The notes under the pieces: generated by a model | Databases searched by the model: none | What the model was told of the DNA's origin: nothing | The model's input: only the letters and a program-made list of their open reading frames with translations | Assembly: GCA_965214475.1 (NCBI GenBank) | Contig: OZ243953.1 | Coordinates: forward strand, 2,108,001-2,172,000 | DNA from: SIRX01 sp965214475 | GTDB taxonomy: Bacteria; Actinomycetota; Rubrobacteria; Rubrobacterales; Rubrobacteraceae | DNA length: 64,000 nucleotides | Reading direction: 5' to 3' | Shown: positions 44,554-52,966 of the stretch, piece by piece | Position numbering within the stretch: the stretch's first letter is position 1 | How the letters are laid out: each line of letters starts with the position of its first letter | Made by a program: the position numbers and the translations under genes

Positions 44554-45858
44554 GTGACGGTAGAAATTTTGTTCGTCCTGGTGCTCGTTTTGGTCAACGG
44601 GATATTTGCCATGTCGGAGGCTGCCCTGATCTCGGCGCGAGACGCCCGGCTTCAAGAGATGGCGGATAAGGACGACGTTCGTGCGCAAGCGGCGCTGGAC
44701 CTGATCGACGAGCCGAACCTCTTTCTCTCTACGGTGCAGATCGGAATCACCCTGGTCGGCGTGCTGGCCGGCGCCTTCGGCGGCGCGACCATCGCCGTGC
44801 CACTGGCGGATATTATCGAAGGAGTTCCGTTGCTCGCACCGTATGCTCCGGTCGTCAGCGTGGGTATCGTCGTAGTGGTCATCGCCTATCTCTCGCTAAT
44901 TTTGGGGGAACTCGTACCCAAACGGCTGGCGCTAGGCAACCCGGAGAAGGTCGCCTCCACTGTAGCCCGCCCGATGCGCCTGCTCTCCCGAATAGCATCG
45001 CCGGTGGTCAGCTTCCTGAGCTTTTCGACCGACGCGGTGCTCAAGATCCTGCGGGTACGTCCCGGCGAGGAACCACCCGTCACAGAGGCGGAGATCGGCA
45101 TTCTTATAGAACAAGGAGCGCGGGCCGGCGTCTTCGAAGAGGCCGAAAAGGATATGGTCGGACGCATATTCCGGCTCGGCGATCTCCGCGTCACCGCCCT
45201 CATGACGCCCAGACCTGACGTAGTGTGGCTGGACATCCTGGACGATCCGGACGAAAACCGGCTCAAGATAAGCGAAAGTGTTTATTCCCGCTTTCCGGTG
45301 TGCCGGGGCGGCATAGACGAAGTCGTCGGTGTAGCGCGAGCAAAGGATCTGCTCATCCGCCGGCTGGATGGTGAGAGCCTGAACCTCGAACAAGACTTAC
45401 GCAAGCCCCTCTACGTGCCGGAGAGCATGTACGCCTTTCGGGTTTTGGAGCTGTTCAGGAGAGTCGGAGAACCGTTAGCGCTCGTGGCCGACGAATACGG
45501 AGAGATCGAGGGCGTAGTAACGCTAAACGACGTTCTGGAGGCGATCGTGGGTGATATACCTGCTTCAGACGCGCCGGAAGAGCCCCAGGCGGTGTTGCGC
45601 GAAGATGGGTCGTGGTTTCTAGATGGCTCGTTGCCGATCAACAGGGCAAACGAAGTGCTGCAGGAGGACTTATCCGGCGAAGATCAGGAGAATTATCATA
45701 CCCTCGCAGGCTTCGTTATGACCCAGATGGAACGTTTGCCCTCCGTAGCCGACCGCTTTGTTTGGAAAGGTCTACGCTTCGAAGTCGCCAACATGGACGG
45801 CTACCGTATAGACAAGGTGATCGTCACTCCCACCAAAGAGATGGACGATGGCGAATGA
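44554..45858 (+). CDS. CorC/HlyC-family protein (DUF21, CBS pair, CorC_HlyC domain)
   Basis: A 434-residue membrane protein: DUF21 domain with three or four helices (residues 1-180; MSEAALISARDARLQEMADK, QIGITLVGVLAGAFGGAT), two CBS domains (200-320; MTPRPDVVWLD, LVADEYGEIEGVVTLND), and a C-terminal CorC_HlyC domain (DGSLPINRANEVLQEDL). The family is linked to Mg/Co efflux or sensing. GTG start at 44554 after GAGGGAGAA. Confidence 0.93.
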   Translation: MTVEILFVLVLVLVNGIFAMSEAALISARDARLQEMADKDDVRAQAALDLIDEPNLFLSTVQIGITLVGVLAGAFGGATIAVPLADIIEGVPLLAPYAPVVSVGIVVVVIAYLSLILGELVPKRLALGNPEKVASTVARPMRLLSRIASPVVSFLSFSTDAVLKILRVRPGEEPPVTEAEIGILIEQGARAGVFEEAEKDMVGRIFRLGDLRVTALMTPRPDVVWLDILDDPDENRLKISESVYSRFPVCRGGIDEVVGVARAKDLLIRRLDGESLNLEQDLRKPLYVPESMYAFRVLELFRRVGEPLALVADEYGEIEGVVTLNDVLEAIVGDIPASDAPEEPQAVLREDGSWFLDGSLPINRANEVLQEDLSGEDQENYHTLAGFVMTQMERLPSVADRFVWKGLRFEVANMDGYRIDKVIVTPTKEMDDGE

Positions 45859-46359
45859 TCAGAGCCGCAAATAGTCCTTCAGTGCGTGCTCCGTACTCGG
45901 AAACGCCAACGCACCCCAGGGCAGCTCGTCGCGGGCGAAGCTCCTCACATCCATCGTCTCATCTAGAGCCTCCGGCTTCCCACCAGTGACACATGCCCCG
46001 AAGACCACGATAGCGGGTACCTGCCCCTCGTAAGAGTACAGTCCCAAAACCCCCGTAGCCTCTATCTCCAAACCCGACTCCTCCAAGACCTCACGCTCCG
46101 CTGCGGCCTCGACTACCTCACCTCTTTCCACAAAGCCGCCGGGAAAAGTCCACTTGCCGTAGCCGGGCTCAATAGAACGCTGGGTCAAGAATATACCTCC
46201 ATCCAACTCGAAGATGGCGCCCGCCACCAACTTCGGCCCCAGGTACAACACGAACTCGCAATCCTCGCACACCAGCCGCTCAGGCTCGTCCTCTTTGAGG
46301 ATACGAGTTTCGAGGCGTCCGGCGCAGCGGGGGCAGAAATTGTATTCGAGTGGATTCAT
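45859..46359 (-). CDS. Nudix hydrolase with N-terminal zinc ribbon
   Basis: A 166-residue protein: zinc ribbon (FCPRCAGRL, VCEDCEF) and a Nudix domain whose box starts at GFVERGEVVEAAAEREV and continues LEESGLEI, with all catalytic acids present. The zinc ribbon recalls NADH pyrophosphatase NudC and related enzymes. The substrate is a nucleoside diphosphate derivative but not defined. Its 3' end touches the convergent CorC-like gene. Confidence 0.92.
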   Translation of the reverse strand: MNPLEYNFCPRCAGRLETRILKEDEPERLVCEDCEFVLYLGPKLVAGAIFELDGGIFLTQRSIEPGYGKWTFPGGFVERGEVVEAAAEREVLEESGLEIEATGVLGLYSYEGQVPAIVVFGACVTGGKPEALDETMDVRSFARDELPWGALAFPSTEHALKDYLRL

Positions 46360-46400
46360 GGTGAAGAGGCTACGCCCGGCGTGCTAGAATCGTTGCTCAC

Positions 46401-46473
46401 GCGGACGTAGCTCAGTTGGTAGAGCGCCAGCTTCCCAAGCTGGAGGTCGCGGGTTCGAAGCCCGTCGTCCGCT
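46401..46473 (+). tRNA. tRNA-Gly (anticodon CCC)
   Basis: Cloverleaf with acceptor GCGGACG/CGTCCGC, D-loop AGCTCAGTTGGTAGAG, anticodon stem CCAGC/GCTGG with loop TTCCCAA (anticodon CCC) and T-arm GCGGGTTCGAAGCCCGT. CCA is not encoded. TAGAAT at 46385-46390 is a likely -10 element. Confidence 0.96.
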
Positions 46474-46488
46474 CTCTTTCTACTCTTT

Positions 46489-47352
46489 TTACCCCCCGTT
46501 GCTGCTACCGTTTGTCCCACCGTTGCGGCGGCCCCTCAGCTTCCGCATAAGCCACTTGGCCGGGTCGTAGTATTCGTCGGCGACGCGCTCTTTTAGCGGG
46601 ATGATGGAGTTGTCGGTGATCTTGATTCCCACTGGGCAGACTTCGGTGCAGCACTTGGTGATGTTGCAGTAGCCGATGCCGTGATCCTCTTTGAGATCTT
46701 TGAGGCGGTCGGCCTCGTCCATCGGGTGCATCTCCATCCACTGGCCCCGCACGAAGAAGCGCGGGCCGGCGAATTCGGGGTGCTTGTGGTGGGTCCGCAG
46801 CACGTGGCAGACGTCCTGGCACATAAAGCACTCGATGCAGCTCTTGGGCTCGTAGAGACGTTCCACGTCCTCTTCGTACATCGTGAACGGCGCCTGTTCG
46901 CTGGTCGTGAAAGGTTGCATGGAGCGGGAGACTTCGTAGTTCCAAGAGACGTCGGAGACGAGGTCCCGGATGACCGGAAAAGCCTGCATGGGCTGAACCC
47001 GGATCTCACCCTCGTATTCGTTGACGCGCTGCTTGCACATGAGTGTCGGGCGGCCGTTGACCTCGGCGCTGCAAGATCCGCAGTGGGCCGCCTTGCAGTT
47101 CCATCGGACCGCGAGATCCGGCGCTTGCTCGGCCTGAATATTTAGCACGGCGTCGAGGACGACCATGCCCTCGATCATGTCGGTCTCGTACTCTACAAAC
47201 TCGCCACCCTCGGCGTCGCCTCGGTATACCTTGAGCTTCGTGGTGCCGTTCTTGGCGCCTTCGTTGCCCTTTACCGGTGCGTAGGCTAAGGCCTGGTCAT
47301 CCCGTTCGCCGGAGCCGTTGCTGCCGTTTTTGCCGTTGGTGCTCGCGCTCAA
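46489..47352 (-). CDS. sdhB: Succinate dehydrogenase/fumarate reductase iron-sulfur subunit
   Basis: A 287-residue electron-transfer subunit. [2Fe-2S] cluster ligands: CKAAHCGSCSAEVNG with a later Cys in LMCKQ. [4Fe-4S] ligands: CIECFMCQDVC; third cluster: CCTEVCPVGI. N- and C-termini carry Gly/Asn/Ser-rich low-complexity extensions (STNGKNGSNGSGERDD, RRNGGTNGSSNGG). The start overlaps sdhA's stop by 4 bases. Complex II of the citric acid cycle and respiratory chain. Confidence 0.95.
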   Translation of the reverse strand: MSASTNGKNGSNGSGERDDQALAYAPVKGNEGAKNGTTKLKVYRGDAEGGEFVEYETDMIEGMVVLDAVLNIQAEQAPDLAVRWNCKAAHCGSCSAEVNGRPTLMCKQRVNEYEGEIRVQPMQAFPVIRDLVSDVSWNYEVSRSMQPFTTSEQAPFTMYEEDVERLYEPKSCIECFMCQDVCHVLRTHHKHPEFAGPRFFVRGQWMEMHPMDEADRLKDLKEDHGIGYCNITKCCTEVCPVGIKITDNSIIPLKERVADEYYDPAKWLMRKLRGRRNGGTNGSSNGG

Positions 47353-49112
47353 ACCTTTGCCTCCTCGAACATTTCGGCGAGTTCTTGCGGCATCTGCTCG
47401 ACCTCCCGCTTCTCCATTCCGACCTCGCCCTGCTCATCCTTGCTCACTATAAAGTTAATCTTGCCGAGCTCGTCATCCGGACCGTCAAAGTCGAGCCGCC
47501 ACTGCGCCCCGCGCCGCTCCCGACGCTCCAAAGCAGTACGAACGATGATCTCCGAGATGGTGATCAGATACCGCACGTCCTGAGCCGTGTGCCAGCCGGG
47601 ATTGAAGAGCCGCGAACCCGGCACGCTGATGTTCTCCATCCGGTCCTTTAGCGCCAACACCTTGCCAAGTCCCTCTTTCAAAGACTCCTCGTTTCGCATC
47701 ATGTTGGCGTGCTCCATCATCGCCTCCTGAAGCTCTTGCTGCAGGAGATACGGGCTCTCGCCCTCTTCCTTCTTCTCCAACGGTTCTAGAAAACGCTGTA
47801 ATTCCGTCTGTAAAACGTCCTCTTCGATGTCGGTGGAGTGGGTGCTCTGTTCGACGTAGTCCGCGGCGCCATCGCCGGCCCGCTTGCCGAAGACCAAGAG
47901 GTCAGATAGCGAGTTACCGCCGAGACGGTTCGCGCCGTGCAGCCCACCTGCAACCTCGCCCGCCGCGAAGAGCCCTTCGACGGTGCTCGCGCAGGTCTCC
48001 GGGTCTATTTTGATGCCGCCCATCGTATAGTGGACGGTCGGGAAAACCTCCATCGGCTCTTTGGAAATGTCTATGTCGGCGAGGTTCTTGAACTGCGTAT
48101 ACATGGTGGGCAGCTTTTTCATGATGCCCTCGTAGCCGAGGTGCGTTATGTCCAGGTAGACGCCGCCGTGCTCGCTGCCCCGGCCCGCCTGAACCTCGGT
48201 GTAGTTGGCCCGGGCTACCACGTCGCGGGTGGAGAGTTCCATCTTCTCTTGGTCGTAGTTCTCCATGTAGCGGTTGCCCTCGGAGTTGCGGAGCAGGCCG
48301 CCTTCGCCACGCACGCCCTCCGTCACGAGCAGGCCGCGCACGCCGGGAGGCCAGACCATGCCGGTCGGGTGGAACTGCATCATTTCCATGTCCACGAGTT
48401 CCGCGCCGGCGTCGTAGGCTTGTATTACGCCGTCACCGGTTCCCTCCCAGGAGTTGGAGGTGACCTTGAAGATCTTACCCCACCCCCCGGTCGCCATTAC
48501 GACGGCCTTCGCCTTGAAATGAATGAACTTGCCGGACTCTCGAGTATACGCCAAAGCGCCTACGACCCGGTCGCCGTCTTTGAGAAGTTTGGTTACGGTA
48601 GTCTCCATGAAGATCTCGGACTCGGTGGCGAGGACTTTCTCCTGGAGCGTCCGGATCATCTCAAGACCCGTCCGGTCCCCGATGTGACACAAACGCCGGT
48701 AGGTATGCCCGCCGAATGGCCGCTGGGAGATCTTGCCTTGCGGCGTGCGGTTGAAGAGTGCTCCCCACTGCTCCAGCTCTATAACCCGATCCGGAGCCTC
48801 TTTGGTGTGGTGCTCGACCATGCGCCAGTTGTTTATGAACTTGCCGCTCTTCATGGTGTCCATGAAGTGTGTCCGCCAGCCGTCTTCCGGGTCCACGTTT
48901 CCGACAGCCGCCGCGATACCACCCTCGGCCATGACGGTGTGCGCCTTGCCGAGCAGGCTCTTGGTTACGATGCCGACCGATAACCCACGCTCGGCGGCGG
49001 AGATCGCCGCCCGCAACCCCGCGCCTCCGGCCCCGATTATGAGGACGTCGTGTTCGCGAACTTCATACTGCTCGCGCTGTCCGTTACGTCCGTTATGTCC
49101 GTTAGCTTCCAC
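47349..49112 (-). CDS. sdhA: Succinate dehydrogenase/fumarate reductase flavoprotein subunit
   Basis: A 587-residue FAD protein: DVLIIGAGGAGLRAAISAAE, the FAD-attachment region AKAHTVMAEGGIAAA-like (KAHTVMAEGGIAAAVG), substrate site HPTGMVWPPG, RGEGGLLRNSEG, and LGGNSLSDLLVFG. The N-terminus has a Gly/Asn-rich extension (EANGHNGRNGQRE). It lies between sdhC and sdhB. Confidence 0.96.
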   Translation of the reverse strand: MEANGHNGRNGQREQYEVREHDVLIIGAGGAGLRAAISAAERGLSVGIVTKSLLGKAHTVMAEGGIAAAVGNVDPEDGWRTHFMDTMKSGKFINNWRMVEHHTKEAPDRVIELEQWGALFNRTPQGKISQRPFGGHTYRRLCHIGDRTGLEMIRTLQEKVLATESEIFMETTVTKLLKDGDRVVGALAYTRESGKFIHFKAKAVVMATGGWGKIFKVTSNSWEGTGDGVIQAYDAGAELVDMEMMQFHPTGMVWPPGVRGLLVTEGVRGEGGLLRNSEGNRYMENYDQEKMELSTRDVVARANYTEVQAGRGSEHGGVYLDITHLGYEGIMKKLPTMYTQFKNLADIDISKEPMEVFPTVHYTMGGIKIDPETCASTVEGLFAAGEVAGGLHGANRLGGNSLSDLLVFGKRAGDGAADYVEQSTHSTDIEEDVLQTELQRFLEPLEKKEEGESPYLLQQELQEAMMEHANMMRNEESLKEGLGKVLALKDRMENISVPGSRLFNPGWHTAQDVRYLITISEIIVRTALERRERRGAQWRLDFDGPDDELGKINFIVSKDEQGEVGMEKREVEQMPQELAEMFEEAKV

Positions 49113-49130
49113 TTCTAACTACCTCCAGCC

Positions 49131-49871
49131 TTAAAATATCGTGGGGTCCTGAAACCAGCCCGCCAGCAACATCCTTATGTATACGTCCGCGAAGAGCACC
49201 ATGAACAGGCTCAACCAGGCCCACGTCGAGTGCCGCAGGTTCAACTTGCTCACCACGTTATAAGTCTTGCGCCGGGCATCGCCGCCCGAAACGCATGAAT
49301 AACAATCCTTGTTTCCTCCGACCAGATGCCGGAAGGAGTGGCACGAGAAGGTGTATAGCGATAGCAGCACCACGTTTGCGACCAGTATCAGTGAACCTAC
49401 GGTCATCCCGAACCCACCGTCTGGAAAAAAGGAGATCACCGCCTCGTAGGCGAGGAAGGCGACCACGAAGATCGAACCGTAGAGGAAGTAGCGATGGATG
49501 TTGTTTAGAACGAAGAGCGCCCGCTCACCGTTGTAGTTCTCCGGGCTACGAGGCTCCCGCTGCTGTGCCTTGCTCTGGCAGGCCGGCGGATCCCAGAAAA
49601 AGGCCCGATAGTACGCCTTACGGTAGTAGTAACAGGTTGCCCGAAATCCGAGCGGTATCCAGAGCACGAAGACCGCCGGCGAGAGCCAGGCATACGGCGA
49701 GCCTACCTCTGGCGAGAAGAAGGGCGAGAGCAAGTATCCCTGGTAGTCGGGGTTTTGGGCGAAGACCGCTACATAAAATGAATAAATACCAAAGGCCGTC
49801 AATACCACGGTAACGGTAATAGGTCCCACCCACCAGGGCAACCTCTTGGTTGCGGCAGCTATACTAGCCAA
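49131..49871 (-). CDS. sdhC: Succinate dehydrogenase membrane anchor (cytochrome b subunit)
   Basis: A 246-residue protein with five or six helices; candidate heme-ligand His in NNIHRYFLYG, CHSFRHLVGG and LNLRHSTWAW. It has two short Cys-containing loops (TCYYYRKAYYRAFFWDPP; CYSC). The length and single-anchor arrangement fit the type seen in Actinobacteria. It is first in the sdhC-A-B operon; a start at TTG 49871 is assumed. The assignment rests mainly on context. Confidence 0.82.
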   Translation of the reverse strand: MASIAAATKRLPWWVGPITVTVVLTAFGIYSFYVAVFAQNPDYQGYLLSPFFSPEVGSPYAWLSPAVFVLWIPLGFRATCYYYRKAYYRAFFWDPPACQSKAQQREPRSPENYNGERALFVLNNIHRYFLYGSIFVVAFLAYEAVISFFPDGGFGMTVGSLILVANVVLLSLYTFSCHSFRHLVGGNKDCYSCVSGGDARRKTYNVVSKLNLRHSTWAWLSLFMVLFADVYIRMLLAGWFQDPTIF

Positions 49872-49980
49872 TTCTCTGCTCCCTCTCTACACGCATATAC
49901 TAAAGGCTTCTTTGTGCCGGAAGTATAGAGTATTGCCCATCGATTTGTTGTGAATGCATTCCAAAAAACGCGTCGGAAAC

Positions 49981-50412
49981 TGTGGTCCGGGCCGTCCTGT
50001 AAGCCGGATCCTGTTCTAAACCGCCATCCATCTCCGGCAGCTTCTCCCGGGTCTCGGCTCCCTCGCGGGGCCATAGACTGCGCCTACCCGCCCGGACACT
50101 TCCGAAGAAGCTCCGGGGCACTTTGGCTTGCTCGCACCGGTGGTTTACCTGGCCGGTCCCTCTCGGGATGCCGCCGGTGGGCTCTTACCCCACCCTTTCA
50201 CCCATCACCTGTGCCCAAAGACGCGCTTCGAGCCATCGGCTGGTCTACTCTCTGTTGCACTTGACGTGACGGAGGGCTTGCGCCTCTCCGCCCCTCGGGT
50301 TGTTGGCCCGAGCGGCCTTTCGGGACCCGGAATCCGGGTCCCTGCGAGTCCGGACTTTCCTCTACGCCCGACGAAACCGGACGCAGCGGCGGTTCAGACG
50401 GCCCGTGACCAC
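49981..50412 (-). ncRNA. rnpB: RNase P RNA (type A)
   Basis: On the minus strand the RNA begins with P1 GTGGTCACGGGCCGTC, paired to GACGGCCCGGACCAC at the 3' end. Conserved elements include GAGGAAAGTCCGGACTCGCA near the 5' end, GGTAAACCACCGG (CR region), and the terminal TTTAGAACAGGATCCGGCTT followed by ACAGGACGGCC. The length of about 430 nt fits a GC-rich bacterium. It is the catalytic RNA of tRNA 5' maturation, acting with RnpA, encoded at 63425. Confidence 0.92.
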
Positions 50413-50417
50413 GGTAG

Positions 50418-50423
50418 ATTATA
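50418..50423 (-). promoter_or_regulatory. -10 element of the RNase P RNA gene
   Basis: TATAAT on the minus strand lies 6 bases upstream of the predicted RNA 5' end. No clear -35 hexamer was seen at the right distance. It overlaps the end of the gene at 50419-50781. Confidence 0.55.
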
Positions 50424-50781
50424 TCGGACGAGCTTTGCCGCGGCGGATCAGGACTATCTTGTCCGGTGTGATCCTCAGTTCAACCTTTCCGGCGTCGTCC
50501 CAGTGGCTCTTCCAGTGCGGATCGTCTCCGACGGAGGGATCGAACCACACCCCCGGTTTCTCTCTCTCCAAGGCTCCCTCGAAAGATGCGTAGTCTTTGG
50601 GATCGTACAGCACCGAGCCGTGGTCCCTGCGGTAGATAGCATTCCGCGAGCGGAAAGATTGTACCGAAGAGGGACTAGTGCCCAAAGCGCTAGCGATCCA
50701 GTCGTCGCTGCGCCCCTCGTCTACCCATCCTCGAATATCGTCCGTAAATTTCCTTAGCGAGACCCGTTGATTGATTCCCAT
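50419..50781 (-). CDS. Small HTH-like hypothetical protein next to rnpB
   Basis: A 120-residue protein. The first 45 residues look like a helix-turn-helix (FTDDIRGWVDEGRSDDWIAS, ALGTSPSSVQSFRSRNAIYR), as in small homeodomain-like DNA-binding proteins. The remaining part (FDPSVGDDPHWKSHWDDAGK, VELRITPDKIVLIRRG) is beta-rich. It ends immediately upstream of the RNase P RNA promoter. Function unknown; DNA binding inferred. Confidence 0.65.
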   Translation of the reverse strand: MGINQRVSLRKFTDDIRGWVDEGRSDDWIASALGTSPSSVQSFRSRNAIYRRDHGSVLYDPKDYASFEGALEREKPGVWFDPSVGDDPHWKSHWDDAGKVELRITPDKIVLIRRGKARPI

Positions 50782-50875
50782 TTGTGCCGCCTTTCTCTAA
50801 TTTCATAAGTATACTAGAACTCGTATCTTACGGGCAAACCGCCGTTTTATGCAAACTCTGGTGTAGACTGGCCTC

Positions 50876-51166
50876 ATGGAAGCCTTCATAAGCGTCGTCG
50901 TTGAAGTACTGCGGCTCTTGCCACTCATCTTAGTCTTCTACGTACCAGCCCTTCTAGGAGTTGCAACCTGGAAGGAGCGTGGTGAAGGATACAAGTTAAA
51001 GGCCGGACTGTGGTTCGCCGTGGGTTTCGGGAGCGTAGTCTTCATTCAGCTCTTGTTGCGCAGCGTCTCCGCGACCCAGGTACTGTCTACTCTAAGCGTA
51101 TCCCTGGTTCAGATAGCGGCGGCGCTGGTTCTGGCGGCGTTCACGGTCTACAATCTCGCGGACTGA
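50876..51166 (+). CDS. Small membrane protein
   Basis: A 96-residue protein with three helices (LRLLPLILVFYVPALLGVAT, AGLWFAVGFGSVVFIQLLL, VSLVQIAAALVLAAFTVYNL). The ATG at 50876 follows a stretch with TATACT at 50808. No motif beyond the hydrophobic segments is visible. Function unknown. Confidence 0.6.
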   Translation: MEAFISVVVEVLRLLPLILVFYVPALLGVATWKERGEGYKLKAGLWFAVGFGSVVFIQLLLRSVSATQVLSTLSVSLVQIAAALVLAAFTVYNLAD

Positions 51167-51299
51167 CCCAGCGGCTCGTTGTTCGGACTATTTCGGACCC
51201 GCATGCCGCGCTGCAAGTAACTTGCCGATTTTTGTCCTCTGACGTCGATCGAGATACCGTCAGAGGCTACGGGTAGTCCTGAGGTCTCAAAGAAGTACT

Positions 51300-52493
51300 C
51301 TAACTCCCGTTCAGGGCGGTCTTGATTTCTTCTCGCTCCGTGTCCAGGGCATAGAGGATCATGTCTGCTTTGGCTTGGTCGTACGGTTTGGCTTGTACCT
51401 GGTTCAGGAAGTCGGCCCCGAGCATCGCGTTTATGACCTCCCCGATCTCCTCCCGCGATAACTCTAGTTCTCCGCGCTCGTCGAGCTCCCGAATACTGCT
51501 GAAGATTTCTACGAAGGAAGCGGGCTGGCGCAGCGCCGCGACGCTCTTGCAAACCGTGCGTAGCTCGTAAGGCGTGAGGTCCTCCAGCAAGTCGAACTCC
51601 GTAGGGGGATCAGGCTGCCGCTCAATGTCTTCCGGGGCTCGATCTAGAGAGGCGGCCCGGCCGTTGCTCTGAACCGGGGTCTCTTCCGGCTCCTCGGTGG
51701 CCAGGTCAGAATCCGCTTGTTCAGGGACTCTCTCATCGGGGAGGAAGACCTGGAGTTCCAGATCCTGATCCACGGTGTTCACCAGGTTACGCCGCTCAGC
51801 CTCCACCACGAAGTCTTTGAACTTCTTGAAGCCCTGGTTTCGCTCGTCAAAGGAACCAAGCTGCACGATCATCTGCTGCTTGACCTGGCCCAACACGCGG
51901 GCCTTACCGCCGTCTTTCAAGGTTTTGACCGCCTTGACCAACTCCTCATAAGGATCTGCGGTCTTCTTCTTAGGCTCTTGGTCGCGTGCTCGCGCCGAGC
52001 GCTCCTCCTCTAGAAGTGATGCGTAAGAAATGAAGTGGTCGGCAGATTCGATCAGGTGGTACGAAGTCGCCTCCGAAACCCCTATAACGACAACTATGTT
52101 CCCCTGGCTCCGCAGCAAACTAACGAGCGGTATAAAGTCTCCGTCGCCGGTCACCAGCACGTAGGTTCCGACTTGTGGATGCTTGTGAAGGAAGTCCGCA
52201 CACTCCACCGCCAGCATCACGTCTATGGAGTTGGTGCGGCGCTTGGAGGCTTTGCCGCCAGGGAAGTACCGGGCGGAGATGTATTTCGGTGTTATGCCAT
52301 TCGAGTACAGTGTCGGCGGCGCCTGACGGAAATCTCCTTCGGTCCAGTCGGCGTAGGCCGTCGCGGAGACGATGCGCCCGTACTCGCGGGCTTTCTCCAG
52401 GATGGCCGAGACGTTCGGCTTCGCTTTGTACTCCGTGACCGTGGAGATGTAGATGTTCTCCCAGTCAATGAATATTGCAAGATCTTCGTTCAT
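51300..52493 (-). CDS. NYN/PIN-like domain protein (LabA/DUF88 type) with C-terminal helical domains
   Basis: Residues 1-155 are a NYN nuclease-like domain: AIFIDWENIYIS, SIDVMLAVECADFLHKHP and VLVTGDGDFIPLVSLL carry the acidic metal-binding residues. Residues 185-250 (YEELVKAVKTLKDGGKARVL, FDERNQGFKKFKDFV, VEAERRNLV) fit an OST-HTH/LOTUS RNA-binding domain. A Pro/Glu-rich linker precedes a final helical domain (320-390). The predicted role is RNA cleavage or RNA-protein regulation. ATG 52493. The preceding 50 bases hold the terminator of the gyr operon. Confidence 0.88.
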   Translation of the reverse strand: MNEDLAIFIDWENIYISTVTEYKAKPNVSAILEKAREYGRIVSATAYADWTEGDFRQAPPTLYSNGITPKYISARYFPGGKASKRRTNSIDVMLAVECADFLHKHPQVGTYVLVTGDGDFIPLVSLLRSQGNIVVVIGVSEATSYHLIESADHFISYASLLEEERSARARDQEPKKKTADPYEELVKAVKTLKDGGKARVLGQVKQQMIVQLGSFDERNQGFKKFKDFVVEAERRNLVNTVDQDLELQVFLPDERVPEQADSDLATEEPEETPVQSNGRAASLDRAPEDIERQPDPPTEFDLLEDLTPYELRTVCKSVAALRQPASFVEIFSSIRELDERGELELSREEIGEVINAMLGADFLNQVQAKPYDQAKADMILYALDTEREEIKTALNGS

Positions 52494-52513
52494 TTGTAGG
52501 TTTTCCTTACGTA

Positions 52514-52537
52514 GAAGAAAAGCCCGGTTTCCCGGGC
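52514..52537 (-). terminator. Rho-independent terminator after the gyrB-gyrA transcript
   Basis: GCCCGG at 52522-52527 pairs with CCGGGC at 52532-52537 around a 4-base loop (GAAA on the minus strand). On the minus strand it is followed by TTTTCTT, matching intrinsic termination for the leftward gene at 52550-52966 and gyrA. Confidence 0.75.
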
Positions 52538-52549
52538 CTCTCGTATGGT

Positions 52550-52966
52550 CTAGACATTGTACCGGTCGTGTAACCGGACCGCGGTTTGGGCGAGGGTCTC
52601 TTCGTCGAGAACCGCCTCGACCCAGAGGAGCCGGTCCTGGCCCTCGTACTCTTCGGGCAACTCGAAGGCCGCCACGATGGTCACTGGTTCTTCGGCGCCT
52701 TCGAGCCAGACCGAGTACTCGGAGGATTCGATCAGCACTTCGCCTTCTTCGTCGGTCAGCAGGAGGCGGGCGTGGCGCTCGTGATCGCCGGCGTGCTCGC
52801 AGCCCTCGAACTTGGCGTAGACGACGAACGAGGTTTCGCCCTCGCTGTTCGGCAGGATCTCATCCAGTATCCCGAAGAGCGTGAGCCGTCCGTCCAGTTC
52901 CGTGCAACTCTCGGCCAGCACGAGCGCCGTGCACTCGACCACGCCGCTGCAGGCGTTGTTATCCAT
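52550..52966 (-). CDS. Conserved hypothetical protein downstream of gyrA
   Basis: A 138-residue acidic, beta-rich protein (CTALVLAESCTELDGRLTLF, SFVVYAKFEGCEHAGDHERH, LLWVEAVLDEETLAQTAVRL) resembling the DUF6941 type, function unknown. ATG 52966 follows a GGAGGGG site; a longer frame to 52981 is less likely. It overlaps the end of gyrA by 8 bases and shares its transcript and terminator. Confidence 0.72.
   Translation of the reverse strand: MDNNACSGVVECTALVLAESCTELDGRLTLFGILDEILPNSEGETSFVVYAKFEGCEHAGDHERHARLLLTDEEGEVLIESSEYSVWLEGAEEPVTIVAAFELPEEYEGQDRLLWVEAVLDEETLAQTAVRLHDRYNV

Noticed and set aside
47937..48983. A 348-codon plus-strand frame opposite sdhA
   Set aside because: The clear SdhA protein on the other strand accounts for it; the frame has no recognisable domain.
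50128..50757. A 209-codon plus-strand frame
   Set aside because: It lies opposite the RNase P RNA and the small HTH gene; its sequence shows no family features and is explained by the GC-rich RNA gene.
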